This document shows, in pieces, positions 37,766 through 50,474 of a stretch of 64,000 bases of DNA (positions are counted from its first letter, which is position 1; each line of letters begins with the position of its first letter). The DNA is taken from NCBI RefSeq assembly GCF_964340395.1, contig NC_135562.1, forward strand, positions 19,525,626-19,589,625, read 5' to 3'. The stretch is from Glandiceps talaboti (lineage: Eukaryota; Hemichordata; Enteropneusta; Spengelidae). Under the pieces are notes generated by a model that did no database searches, was not told the DNA's origin, and saw only the letters and a program-made list of their open reading frames with translations. Both the position numbers and the translations under genes were made by a program.

Positions 37766-40119
37766 TGGGCATGATGTCAGTCTTGACTATAGTTGAAATG
37801 GACAAGGATCATGAATGGAACAACAAAATCAAAAACAAAACACTTTATGAAGGAAATAGAGGTAAATACAGCAACTGAGTCATATTCCTACATCAGATTT
37901 TAATCAGATTGCTCCAATTAAACTAATGATTGAATTATTTCAACTACTGAATTTTAACATTTCTAACACCATTCACTATATAAACTTATCTATTCAGTAT
38001 CCATTGATACAGACATCATCAACTACTCAGTATCAATGCAAACTTACAGCAAAATATCTCTTTTTTTCAACAACACATCAGCTTTTCTTTAAAGTGGCAC
38101 GGGCTGAGTTAGTAAGCTATTTGACTAATACATAGAAGCACTTCAAACTTTTACTAGGATAATATTAACATCAATGCATGCCTACAATGGCCTTGAAATT
38201 GAATTCTGGCATTGTTAGCACATTTGATAGTATATCATGCTTCCTAGTCTAGTACAACTACAAATATAATTAATTCTGTCATCAAATTGTCTATGTCTAT
38301 GTGTCATGCCAGGTTTGAGTTTTGTCAGTAACAAGTGATTGTTAAATATATACTTCTGTAATTAGAATAAAACAAGTGTCTGTTACAATCTACAGTAAAA
38401 AGTATGCCTACAAATTGTGTCAACTTGACACTTGTTCCCCTTTAAACATCTCTAAATGTTTTTTCACCTGTTATTTGATTTCAAATCCTGTGTGTATAGA
38501 AAAATGTAAAGTAGGGTATATACTAATAGCAGAGCCCTAACTCTAATGCTTACACAGTATCACTTTTATCATCCCTTTGTTAAGCTCAGAATATTACATG
38601 AACCAAGATAATGATATTAAATCTAGCCCACCTTATCAATGTTGATTTCAATCAGCCAAACTGTCACTCTCAGAAGAAGGGAACTTGCAGCAAACTTTGC
38701 AAGACAAGAAATGTGACGTTGTTAGTGGACACAGAGTTGAAGCTGTTATGGCAGATAGTGTGTGCAGTTAGTGGCTGATGAATATGGAATTGAAATCACT
38801 TAGGTTACTCAATGCCTATCATCATACTATTAAGACTGCAGTGACGTCAATACTCTACATCTAGATCTGGATCCACACGCACTACACCTTCCACCAACTC
38901 AACTAGGATTTGTGGGATTTGATCCAGTCCTGTGGCTACACGCAAATAACTATTTATAGTTGTAATTAGGATTAACGTATTCTACTACCAACACAAAGCA
39001 TCAAGTGTATGCTGATCACAGCCAAATAATAATTAACTATTAAAATCCAACTTGTATCTCACTACAACATCTACATCAAAACAACCTGTAAACAACATCA
39101 CACTATAAAGTCTGCCCTCTATGGTCATACATAGAAACACACATACTGTAATAAATATTTAGCATATTTCATATTAACCAAAGTCCCCAAAACATCATTT
39201 CCCGCTCTGATTTCTTTCTCTATCGAATTTATTTGCAGTCGTTTTGTGACTTTTATCTCCACTGTGTGATTCTCAATGGCTTCTTGATATATCTTTTTTC
39301 TATCTCAGTAAGCAATTTCATGCACAGCTGAACCTATTCATGTTATAACTAAAATTGCCTCAATTTAAGTCTAACTTCACAAGAATACTATTTGTAGAAT
39401 TATTATAACTAAGCGATGTTTGATGATTCAGACTTGCCTTGAAAATTTCAATTTTACATTCCAACGAACACTTGAGAAATTTCATAACCAGGAAAAAAAT
39501 AATGAACATTGCTCCAGTCCAGTCGTAGTCTTTTGAAGTTATCAATAAATGTAATTCAAAGGTTTTGCTAAAAGGTGAAAAAATCTAGATTTGATTTAAT
39601 TTTCTGGACTCCATTTATGTACAATGGACCATAAATTATACAGACATCGGCAGTCATGATTTGGAAAAGAAAATTATTATTACTGATAAAAAGTAATTTA
39701 TTTTCATAACGTTTTTTACATTAAAAACATTATATCAGTTATTCATGCAATCAAAATATGATATGTGACGAGTTCAAAGACATACAGTATTCAAAGTTTT
39801 TACCTACTAAATGAGAAGATTATGTTATTGGGTGGGTCACACTACACAATTTTACCCTATCTAGTTTTTTTTTACATATATATGTACAAAATGTCTTTGA
39901 AAAACAGAATACTTTTTAAATTTCCAGAAAATAATTATGTAGTATTTTGAAATTCAATGTTTTTTCACCCTGAAATAGTCAAAAATGCATTTTTATTTTA
40001 TAAATTTCCAACTCTGATAACTATTAGTTTTTGTTTTCAGGAGCTGATACTGGGAAAATACCTTTATAAACTTATTAGAAATTATCTCACTATATAACTC
40101 AAGGATTGTTTTCCAAATG
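37766..40119. other. No gene seen
   Basis: AT-rich sequence with short open frames only; none resembles a known protein or has paired splice sites. Confidence 0.45.
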
Positions 40120-40615
40120 GGTTAGCATTGGACTGATCAGTCCTTACATGTATACCAGCTGTAGGCTGGCACTAACATCTCATTAGTATTTTCAACTACA
40201 TATGTACATGTATGCCTACACTAGCCTGATGATACCATCAGCTCAGAGCTAACACCAGAATGGCACTAACACTTTGCCAGCTGAATTCACCTTACCACTA
40301 TGTGTTGGCAACCAGAGGGTTTAGATACATGTACCTGTACTATGCCCTATGTTAACACTAGGTTAGCTGAGTGCCAACACAAGGCTGGCAGAAACACCTT
40401 ACCAGCATGTATGTATTGACAACTGGAGTGGAAGGCAAATTTTAACACCAGACTAATAGGCTAGCTCAGTGCTAGTAACACCAGGCTAGCACTGACACTT
40501 CTCCAGTATGTATTAGCAACTGGAAGGGTTAATGCTTGCACCAATCCTATGTTAACAACAGACTACATGTACATGTAGTTCAGTTCTAACACCAGGCTTT
40601 TGATTCCAAATATTT
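40120..40615 (-). repeat. Dispersed GTTAACATTGG repeat, minus copy
   Basis: Reverse complement of the family at 9320-9680. On the minus strand it reads ATAGGATTGGTGCAAGCATT, AACCCTTCCAGTTGCTAATA, CATACTGGAGAAGTGT and CCTGGTGTTA. Several diverged units of about 85-100 bp. Confidence 0.7.
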
Positions 40616-41710
40616 CTACAACTGTACTGTAAACAAACAGAATTTGTATTTTCAATTGTGACTGAGCTTAGGATATTGGATATCAATACAGAAAAATTCT
40701 CTGATTTCCTCCTACACATGTATGTTCCATGTGCTTGGCTTTTACCAAAAAAGATATCATATTCAATTCAATATTATTGAAATCAAAACACAAGTTTCAT
40801 AAAAATCTTTCTTCTGCCATTAAAGTCAATATAATTAATTCAAATATACAAGTGTTACGCTGTACTTGATATTTCAATGCATCAAAGTCAAGTATAGTTG
40901 CAAGAAACATCTACATGTACAATACAATGTACACTACCTTTGTTTCAACCATAGAGGGCGCTATACAAGATACCCGAGAAGTTATGTACAACATGTAGCA
41001 ATGTAGAACTGGTCCATTTTGCAGCTTGTTGCTACAGGAACATCACTGACGAGAGTAAACTACAATTATGCTTTTGTCATGGTTGTTTGGGATTCCAGTA
41101 ATGATTTTAGAGTAATTAGGTTCTTTGAACTCCCATTTTCACCGATAACATGTCATTAGCAAAGTTGCTTGAATAGAATGGCCATTGTCATTAGTCTAGC
41201 TTTCATGATGATTTTAAAACTAACTTTCTTAGCCAAATGATGGTTCAATTTGTTTTTTTAGAATATCTCAGTTGTTAGGTTGCTATGGAAATAATCATGG
41301 TTGACAGGGATTTGTATCTGTTTGGTGTACCCATGTTCTGTTCTCAGAATCATACTTGATATGGGTACATGTGTATAGTTTTACTCATTCTTGCTAGGAC
41401 TACTGGTATCGACATTTCATGGCATAGAATTAAGAAAGAGTTGTTAATTAAAGAAACCAAAATTTATGTCATGGCAGGTGGGGTGGGGTGGGGTGGATAT
41501 AGTGTAGAATATTATATTATACTAGTATATAGTGTACACAGACAAACTTATCTTACAAATGTAGTTCTAATTCTACTTATTTGTTGAAATTATTTCATAA
41601 ATACTGTTATACAGTAGAGTACATCTGAAGAATCCTAATAAGTTCATTTGCTAGCCTGATGTCAGCCGTTAATACATGTAATACTCAATACGTTAATGTT
41701 TTTTATACAC
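40616..41710. other. No gene seen
   Basis: Non-coding. Contains ATAGAGGGCGCTATA near 40963 and (GGGGT)n at about 41478-41494. Confidence 0.45.
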
Positions 41711-41736
41711 ACAGACAGACAGACAGACAGACAGAC

Positions 41737-41795
<59 letters not shown>

Positions 41796-41796
41796 G
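41711..41796. repeat. (CAGA)n microsatellite
   Basis: About 20 CAGA units with one CACAGA interruption. Confidence 0.98.
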
Positions 41797-41894
41797 CTTC
41801 TAATGCAAAGAAACAATTACAGAAGTGCCACACACAGTGGGAAGATGTAGAAATAGACAAGTTTAAATGTTGATTATCAGTTGGAAAGTAAACA

Positions 41895-42090
41895 ATTAAT
41901 AGCCCAAATCAACAACAAGCATATAATCTAGGCTGTGATTTTTAGGTAATAGCCCAGATCAACTACAAGTTAGAATCTAGGTGGTGAATTGTGAGTAATA
42001 AGCTCAACTCAACTACAAGTATAGAATTTAGGCTGTGAGTTGTGGGTAATAGCCCAAATCAACAAGTATAGAATCAAGGCTAGTTCAGTC
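41895..42090. repeat. About 53-bp tandem repeat, 4 diverged units
   Basis: Each unit has AATAGCCCAAATCAACTACA, AGTATAGAATCTAGGCTGTG and ATTGTGGGT, with substitutions and small indels. Confidence 0.85.
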
Positions 42091-42524
42091 AATAATCAGT
42101 TCTGCATGGCATAAGCCATAACACATGATATCTTACAGACTACACCACCTGTTGCTGCTATCATACATGTATAAGAGACAAACAAAACTTTAATTGCACA
42201 ATTCTGAACAAACAACATTATTTTATAGTGTTGAACATCAAATAACAGATGTCATTGTGGGTTTTGATAAAACATTGTTTACATGCACAAACAACAACAT
42301 ATGTATCTGCTTGGTGCACAACTACTTTTCTGGTAATTTATCACAAATTTTTAACAGATCTAATAAGCTTTTATCTATTTCAAGACAATAACACAGAGGT
42401 CTCAAATCAACAAAATTATTTCTTTTTTTTCCTTTCTTTTTTTTACATAAAAAGAGCCATTTGACTCGGTATCTCATCCTTGCACTTAGGGGTACAAGCT
42501 GATTATAAATCATTTTGTTTTCAT

Positions 42525-42777
42525 AATAGGGAACTTGCAATCCAGACTGAGCATGCTCAGATGCAAAGGACTATGGGATTATCTGTGGTTATCAAAATAT
42601 CTAATCTGGAGCTACCGATAAAAATAAACCTCCCACAATGGTCAGGGTAACTATGAATTGATTATTTGTGGTTACAAAGAATGTAACAATATTGTTTACA
42701 ATACTAACTGATTAGTATTTATTATCACATTTCCCATGATGCAACATTCAACATGGCTCATTTGCAAGTTCCCTATT
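42525..42777. mobile_element. 253-bp MITE-like element
   Basis: Terminal inverted repeats AATAGGGAACTTGCAA (42525-42540) and TTGCAAGTTCCCTATT (42762-42777) are perfect for 16 bp; weaker pairing continues inward (ATGCAAAGGACTATGGGA against CCCATGATGCAA). Contains a perfect palindrome CTGAGCATGCTCAG. No clear target duplication. Confidence 0.75.
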
Positions 42778-43439
42778 GTTGCTGTACATGTAGATTAAAC
42801 TATGCCTGCTGTTTTCTAGTTATTGAAATATATTGAACCCATCAATTGTTATTTGCAGAACATAAACCTACTATTTAGGAATAATACATAGATGATATAT
42901 ACAACAATTTATATACAATACAACTAGGGGAAACTCAGGACTCGATGTTAACTATATACAGTCCCATGTCCACAAACTACAAATTCTTTGTCATGAGAAT
43001 ACCATAATTTGCAGCTGGTATAACCACTCAGGCTACCACTGATTATTTGATGATTTAAAGGATGGAAGATTTACGGATATAAAAGTATTTTTTAATAACA
43101 TTATATTTCCAATACAGAAACTCTGTTTTCAGTTCAGGAATATAGGACTACTGGTCACCATCCTTGGGATACCACTTTCTGAAATTGGTAGCCCACTAGG
43201 ACTACCATTACTAATTTGAAGGAGTTAATATCAACCCCTGAAACTCCTATTATGCCATCAAGTGTGCTATAAACTAGAAGACTATTCTAATATCTGCAAA
43301 GGCATACAACAATATTAACATTATACTCATATATATATATAAAATTTAATAACGATAATAATATAATAATGATTAATATATTTTTAATTATTAATCTAAA
43401 TTAAATTTGGAGATTCAAATACTGTCATCACTTGTACAG
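42778..43439. other. No gene seen
   Basis: AT-rich. A degraded tRNA-like segment (minus strand GGTAGCCTGAGTGGTTATAC) lies near 43015-43036. Confidence 0.45.
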
Positions 43440-44545
43440 CATCCAAGTGCCCTAGTGTTAAGTCAAGTCCAAGTGCCCTAGTGTTAAGCCGAGTCCAAGT
43501 GCCCTAGTGTTAAGTCAAGTCCAAGTGCCCTAGTGTTAAGCCAAGTCCAAGTGCCCTAGTGTTAAGTCAAGTCCAAGTGCCCTAGTGTTAAGCCAAGTCC
43601 AAGTGCCCTAGTGTTAAGCCAAGTCCAAGTACCCTAGTGTTAAGCCAAGTCCAAGTGCCCTAGTGTTAAGCCAAGTCCAAGTGCCCTAGTGTTAAGTCAA
43701 GTCCAAGTGCCCTAGTGTTAAGCCAAGTCCAAGTGCCCTAGTGTTAAGCCAAGTCCAAGTACCCTAGTGTTAAGCCAAGTCCAAGTGTTAAGTCAAGTCC
43801 AAGTGCCCTAGTGTTAAGCCAAGTCCAAGTGCCCTAGTGTTAAGTCAAGTCCAAGTGTCCTAGTGTTAAGTCAAGTCCAAGTGCCCTAGTGTTAAGCCAT
43901 GTCCAAGTGCCCTAGTGTTAAGCCAAGTCCAAGTGCCCTAGTGTTAAGCCAAGTCCAAGTGCCCTAGTGTTAAGTCAAGTCCAAGTGCCCTAGTGTTAAG
44001 CCAAGTCCAAGTGTCCTAGTGTTAAGTCAAGTCCAAGTGCCCTAGTGTTAAGTCAAGTCCAAGTGCCCTAGTGTTAAGTCAAGTCCAAGTGCCCTAGTGT
44101 TAAGCCATGTCCAAGTGCCCTAGTGTTAAGCCAAGTCCAAGTGCCCTAGTGTTAAGCCAAGTCCAAGTGCCCTAGTGTTAAGTCAAGTCCAAGTGCCCTA
44201 GTGTTAAGCCAAGTCCAAGTGTCCTAGTGTTAAGTCAAGTCCAAGTGCCCTAGTGTTAAGTCAAGTCCAAGTGCCCTAGTGTTAAGTCAAGTCCAAGTGC
44301 CCTAGTGTTAAGCCAAGTCCAAGTGCCCTAGTGTTAAGCCAAGTCCAAGTGCCCTAGTGTTAAGCCAAGTCCAAGTGCCCTAGTGGTAAGCCAAGTCCAA
44401 GTGCCCTAGTGGTAAGCCAAGTCCAAGTACCCTAGTGTTAAGCCAAGTCCAAGTACCCTAGTGTTAAGCCAAGTCCAAGTGCCCTAGTGTTAAGCCAAGT
44501 CCAAGTGCCCTAGTGTTAAGTCAAGTCCAAGTGCCCTAGTGTTGA
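43440..44545. repeat. 26-bp minisatellite, about 42 units
   Basis: Unit AAGTCCAAGTGCCCTAGTGT + TAAGCC or TAAGTC. The rare AAGCCATG variant at 43896 and 44104 marks an eight-unit, 208-bp higher-order repeat. Other variants: GTACCC, GTGTCC, AGTGGTAAG, and one truncated unit near 43785. Confidence 0.98.
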
Positions 44546-44629
44546 AATTGATATGTATCTATCAAAATATTGAAATTGATCACAACATGAACATTAAATA
44601 TACTGACATGCAATATACCAGGGATATGT

Positions 44630-45065
44630 CAAAACATTAACATTTGTTAAATGTCAAAATATCAAAATGTTAAAATATGTCAAATATGTTAAAATATCAA
44701 AATGTTAAAATATCTGTCAAATATGTTAAAATATCAAAATGTTAAAATATCTGTCAAATATGTTAAAATAACAAAATGTTAAAATATCTGTCAAATATGT
44801 TAAAATATCAAAATGTTAAAATATCTGTCAAATATGTTAAAATATCAAAATGTTAAAATATCTGTCAAATATGTTAAAATATCAAAATGTTAAAATATCT
44901 GTCAAATGTGTTAAATATCAAAATGTTAAAATATCTGTCAAATATGTCAAAATATCAAAATGTTAAAATATCTGTCAAAAATGTTAAAATTTCAAAATGT
45001 TAAAATATCTGTCAAATATGTTAAAATATCAAAATGCTAAAAATATCTGTCAAATACGTCAAAAT
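44630..45065. repeat. 37-bp AT-rich minisatellite, about 10 units
   Basis: Unit TATCTGTCAAATATGTTAAA + ATATCAAAATGTTAAAA. Degenerate relatives continue to about 45330. It starts about 90 bp after the end of the 26-bp array. Confidence 0.93.
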
Positions 45066-45330
45066 AAGGTAGGTCAAAAGACGTTTTTCAAAATGTTATA
45101 TTTGTCCAACATGTCAATATACGCTAAAATGTCAAAATGTTATACAAAAAAGCTTTCAAAATTTGAAAATATGTCATACCTGAAAAATGTGAAAATATGT
45201 CAAAAAATATTAAAGTACATATATCTGACAACATATGTTAAGTTAAAATATATTTAAGTATGTCAAAATATTTAAGATACCTGTCAAAATATTTCAAAAT
45301 ATGTCAAAATATGTTAAAATAACTGTCAAA

Positions 45331-47018
45331 ATATCAGGTATCAATCATTTATGAAACTTCTAATATTTCCATCCGTCAATGATTTTCTTTGATAAATTTG
45401 TATTTAGACATTGTGTCATAATTATCCCAATTGTTTTTTAAATGTAAATAGTTTGTTTTTATGACAATTATGGCTGCTATTTCCAGCAAAATTTGAGAGG
45501 GTTGTGAGTGTATGTGACATGTATATGCACATAATATCAGTTCATGTACATACATATCATAATTGTGCCAAGTTTGAATAGACTTCAACATGCACACAGT
45601 CAAACATAGCTGGAACCTATACCCATCCCCATCCCCAACATTGTCTATTGATTGATTGTACAGCCCATTTCATTTTAGTGTTCACTGGCTCTGTTTGATG
45701 TAACCATACAGAACCAACAAGAAACTACACATTCTACACTTTACGACAGCAAGATACAATTTCTTGCTACATTTTGTCTAAATGAAGTAAACTACGGTAT
45801 AATTGTAATCGTACTGCAACTAGATACAGACACGCAGATACCAAATTTTTGATGTCTTCATGGAGTTCATTTCATTTAAACAAAATGTTGCAAAAAAACT
45901 GCATTCATGATTCATTCAATCTTGCTTGCTATCTTGAAGTGTAGCATATGCAGTTTCTTATTGTTTTCTGCATGGTTGTATCAAACAGAGCTAGTGAACG
46001 GTAACCTGTAAGGGGCAGTAAAACCATTAGTGATCTAGTTTATAGGAGAGTTTGATATAGATCATTCATAGATTTAGTTACATCAAACCAGTTGCTTTTT
46101 TTTTAGAATTTCAAAGGGCATTAAATTTCTTACACAAAATTTAAAGCAATTTTACATATTACTTCAAGTTTCCAATTTCCTGGCCACAGTACAGTATTAT
46201 TCATTCCTAGCATATGACTGTATTTTTCATTTATAATACAAAGGAGTTTCAAATGTCAATTGCAAAATATTACATCGTTTGTGACATCTGCGCCTCACTG
46301 TCATGTATTTTTCATTTAAAATATCCAGAAGATAATATTTTGCATTTTGTAACATCTGTTGATAAAATTACGTTTTGATATGAAAATTACAGAAATTTTG
46401 CCAATGTTTTTAATTACTTTGTACAAAACAAAAACACACTTGCATTATTTTGTTACATCTTTTATCAAATCAAACAATTTTTTTAGGATGTTATATTTCA
46501 TAATATTGTACATTTGTCGCCTCTCTCTCTGTGGATGTCCAACTGAACTTTTCAACTCTGTCCTATTTTTCTCACTGATGTCAGTGATGAAACTAATCTC
46601 TATTTTTATCGTGATGGGAACATATGGTGACAATCCCTCTAAGGGCGGCACTTTTTATTTGAACATTTGTATATTTCTCAACTATCAGCTTACAAACTTA
46701 TGGGTCGGTTGGTCGGTCAGTCAGTCAGTTGGATAAAAATGAAAAATATGAAAATAAGAAAAACAATTGTGTGTCTGTACATGTTGGTGACATTTTATCA
46801 TATTTTTTTTTCAGTCTGAGTGCCATACAGCTGACAACTGAACTGAAGTCAGAAGGAAATTATGAAATATTTGTTTTATGAAAGGTGATGAATTCCAGTC
46901 ATAAATGATAATTTTGCCCAGATATACACTTGTGGTGACCATCTGACCGTTAGTGAAGTACAAATGTAATAAATATATTTCTGGTCCGGGTATAGAGGGT
47001 GTGGATTTATTAATAATT
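45331..47018. other. No gene seen
   Basis: AT-rich sequence. A short GGTC/AGTC repeat lies at about 46704-46731. No supported exon. Confidence 0.45.
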
Positions 47019-47448
47019 TTGGGGGACCTGTTCAAGCATGTCTGAGTTATGGCTTTGGACATGAAAACTGCGCCAACAAAATCGCTGCCAGGCAGCCATA
47101 TTGGATCGTATCGAGATGAAAATGGATAGGCACATGTATGTCATAGAACACTGTCCTAATACCAACTTTGAATGAGATCTGTTCAAGCATGTCTGAGTTA
47201 CAGCTTTGGACATGGAAAATTCACAAACAAAATGGATGCTAGGCAGCCATATTGGATCATATCATAAAACAAATTGATGTGCATATGTATGCCATTGTAT
47301 GTTGCCCCTGTACCAAGTTTTTAAAAAATCGGTCCAGACATCTCCAACAAACGGCTCTGGACGGACGGTCAGACGCACGGATGCACGGACGGACGGAACC
47401 CAATCCATAAGTCCCCGTCCCGGACTTTGTCTGGCGGGGACTAAATAG
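47019..47448. repeat. 151-bp tandem units ending in a GC-rich hairpin
   Basis: Two units share GTTCAAGCATGTCTGAGTTA, AGGCAGCCATATTGGATC and CATGTATG (period 151 bp). A third diverged unit has TACCAAGTTTTTAAA and CAGACATCTCC, runs into (GGAC)n, and ends in AGTCCCCG ... CGGGGACT (47411-47443), whose interior CCGGAC/GTCTGG also pairs. The hairpin at one end suggests the 3-prime terminus of a mobile element, possibly Helitron-like; this is inference. Confidence 0.65.
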
Positions 47449-47523
47449 TGCCACAAGCACTGTAGCACAACAGCACAGTTTATAGGTTGATATTTTTAAA
47501 AGCGTTTAACCACATGTAAAGTC

Positions 47524-47582
47524 ATCCTGACAATGTGACATCCTGACAATGTGACGTCCTGACAATGTGACATCCTGACAAA
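47524..47582. repeat. 16-bp tandem repeat, about 3.5 units
   Basis: TCCTGACAATGTGACA repeated. Confidence 0.9.
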
Positions 47583-47682
47583 CAGACAATTGGACATAAA
47601 TAATTTCCCAAAATGATATTCAAAGTAATGACTCCATCAAATATCAAAAGAATTTGCCCAGTGGTTTTAGTCATTCAAAGAC

Positions 47683-47713
<31 letters not shown>

Positions 47714-47750
47714 CACACACAGACACACAGACACACAGACAGACACACCT
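47683..47750. repeat. (CAGA)n/(CA)n microsatellite
   Basis: CAGA units grading into CACACAGA. Confidence 0.93.
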
Positions 47751-47974
47751 ATAGCAGAGCTGAACCTTAAAGTTCAGTTTTTCTGATAAAACGGGCCATC
47801 TTAAACCCTCCATATCATATTCTATCAGGAAACCTTTTAGATGTAATTGTTCTGCCTGGAATCCTCAAATTTACTAGTAATCACCAGGAAATTTACCATT
47901 AATAAATTATGTTGTTTCTTATACGGGCAATCATATGAATTAGTCTAATTGCACATACATCAATATTATATGTA

Positions 47975-48445
47975 TGCAGTCATGAATTATTTCAATATCA
48001 TGCACAGAATTTGTTGGATTTGAGTATACTGTTACCATGGCAAACAACTGTTGACTTTCAATGTCAGTTTTTGAATTGTAACATTAATGAAATAATTACA
48101 ACATACTTGATGAAAAATGTTAAAGATCATATGCATACAATTATGAAATATTTCATATCATACACAGAATTTACTGGATTTGGGTTTATTGTTACCATGG
48201 CAACAAAGAAGTTGACTTTCAATGTCAGTTTTTGAATTGTAACATTAATGAAATAATTATAACATGCTTGATGATAGTGTTAAAGATCAGATGCATACAA
48301 TTATGAAATATTTCATATCATACACAGAATTTACTGGATTTGGGTTTACTGTTATTACCATGGCAACAAAGAAGTTGACTTTCAAAGTCAGTTTTTCAAT
48401 TCCAACATTAATGACATAATTGCAACAAACCTGGTAAAAGTGTGA
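47975..48445. repeat. About 160-bp tandem repeat, 3 units with X-box-like palindrome
   Basis: Units share ATGAAATATTTCATATCATA, CACAGAATTTACTGGATTTG, TTGACTTTCAATGTCAG and AACATTAATGAAATAATT. Each carries TTACCATGGCAA (48031, 48191, 48354), the form bound by RFX factors (GTTRCCATGGYAAC). The first unit is the most diverged. Confidence 0.85.
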
Positions 48446-48924
48446 TTATAATCTTTATAGGCATGGAATAATGGTTCTATTGATTAGGTTATCATTCTAA
48501 CATGGTTGTTACTTGTATCATTGAATTGAATTGAATCTTTATTCACCCAGTGTGACCCATGTCAAATATGTCTGAAGGATGGGAGGCTAGAAAACAGTTA
48601 CATGTACACATATACATTCATGATTGTAGTCTGGCTACTTCATTTTCACAATTTATACACTTTGTGATGCATACAATTTTGTGTTCATGTATCCCCAATG
48701 TCCACTTCTGATCTCACAAATGTTGTCATTTAAAGATTGCTGTGCACATAATGCTACATTGGATACATTGACAAGAGAACAGCTAAAAAACCATACAATA
48801 TGCTTTGTTGTTGAAGGCAAATGAACATTGAAAGGTGGTTCAATGCCCTCTTAAAATGAAACTTTTGTCACATCATTCAAGACAACGCTTTTTGGAGTCA
48901 ATTTTCATATAAAGGGGGGTTTTA
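48446..48924. other. No gene seen
   Basis: Non-coding; contains ATTGAATTGAATTGAATC. Confidence 0.45.
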
Positions 48925-49115
48925 CTTTTAGTACCTTTGTTACCTTATTCAAAGAGAACACAGGAATTATAAGAGGGCTCAGGACACAGGTCTGTATGTT
49001 ACCTTGTTCAGGGAGAACATAATTATTACAATAGGGCTCAGTACCTCTGTTACTTTTTTCAGAGAGATCACAGAAATTATGACAGGGCCTAGTGCTCCTT
49101 TTACATGCACCTTTT
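48925..49115. repeat. About 55-bp tandem repeat, 3 diverged units
   Basis: Shared words: GTACC-TTGTTAC, TTCA-AGAGA-CA, AATTAT and AGGGCTCAG. Confidence 0.75.
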
Positions 49116-49589
49116 GTATGGGGTACAGTAAAATTGGGGGTCAGCCCTCTCCTCACATCATTGAATTGGTCTCAGGGTAAACAACTAAGACATTATGATC
49201 ACAGATGAACAATGCCCCTTTTAGTAGTGTTACCACTTGGTCATTATTCTGGGCAGCAAAGTTCTATCAGCATTCTAGGTATAACTATAAGATATCTACA
49301 TGCCATGGGTCTGTCTCACTTAACCCCCCCCCCCCCACCCATTCAAGTAATAATAACAGCCACAATGCTAGCAATTTGCATCTATTATACACTATACTTT
49401 CAATCATTACATTTTGAACAACACAATATTGTGAAACTACATTTGCAATTATGGAAAAGTTCATTACAGCAAAGTGATCTATTAAATGAGAAGGAATAAA
49501 ACACTTTTGTCCAACCTATTATCAGTAATATTTCATTAATGTAATACATGTATATTATTAGTGAAATTATTATATGGGGGGGGGGGGGG

Positions 49590-50378
49590 TGTCAGTCAGC
49601 TGGAATAATCGACTAGAATTTATCTACACATTGCAGGTTTGAATTTTGCTGTTACTGTTGTTTCTGAATGGTTTAAGCATTTGGACAAAATTTGAACCAC
49701 AATTGTACCCTAGTCATCCCAGCTACATATTTGGGGACCTGGTAGGATAGAGGTTGGTCTAGTTGCAGACAGGGACAGTATTACGTATTAAAAACTTCAT
49801 CTAAATCCAAGTCTAGTCAAGGTCCCCAACAATTGCACATAATTCTGTGCTCCCTCCCACAGAGTTCATATAAACATGATGACATCCTCGCGTCCCCATG
49901 TGATCTTAGTTTAAACAGACTGGAGGAGGAGTTGGACATTTACATATCATTATTACATATTAAATTCCCATGATAGTCAAAACATGGTCAAAAAAGCTGT
50001 ATCAAATGTATTAATTAGTGATGATGACAGACTGTCAAGTTGTGATGGATTACTAATGACATGCACGATTCTTTCTTCGCTCACCATGACGTTCAAATAC
50101 ACTTGACACCTTTCGTTGGGACCTTGACTAGACTGGGATTAAGATGAAGAATTGAATACATAATCCTGTCCCTGTCTGGAACTAGACTAGATAGAGGTAG
50201 CGATGTGAATATTTTCATTCTGTACACTTACTGAGACTGCAATGGTTTGTTTGTTTGTTTGTTTGTTTGCTCCCCAGGGAGTTGAAGTATAAAAGGCTGT
50301 TGTACCTGTCTAGGTCCATGCCATGGATTATATAATATATAATTGTAAAGAACTTTGAGCACAGGGTGGGAAAGTCAA
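49590..50378 (+). mobile_element. SINE-like element S1, copy 2, split by an insertion
   Basis: The left half (49590-49754) matches copy 1 through TTGCAGGTTTGAA, ACAAAATTTGAACCAC and GGGGACCTGGTAGGATAGAG. The right half (50190-50378) resumes with GATAGAGGTAG, then CTGCAATGGTTTG, a (GTTT)n tract, GCTCCCCAGGGAGTTGA, AGGTCCATGCC, ATTGTAAAGAACTTTGAGCA and CAGGGTGGGAAAG. A poly-G run precedes it (49576-49589). Confidence 0.75.
49755..50189. mobile_element. 435-bp inverted-repeat transposon nested in the SINE
   Basis: Termini about 72 bp long pair as inverted repeats: GTCTAGTTGCAGACAGGGAC, ACTTCATCT, AGTCTAGTCAAGGTCCC at the left, and GGGACCTTGACTAGACT, AGATGAAG, GTCCCTGTCTGGAACTAGAC at the right. 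GATAGAGGT (49746-49754 and 50190-50198) is directly repeated and belongs to the interrupted SINE, so it is a 9-bp (perhaps 8-bp) target duplication. No coding frame, so non-autonomous. Confidence 0.85.
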
Positions 50379-50474
50379 CATTATTTTTACTAAAACATGT
50401 ATATTATTATTATGTTCTGTTTTGTGTCATTTATTACTGTGAGTGTATGTACATGTACAGTACAAAATGTGTAG

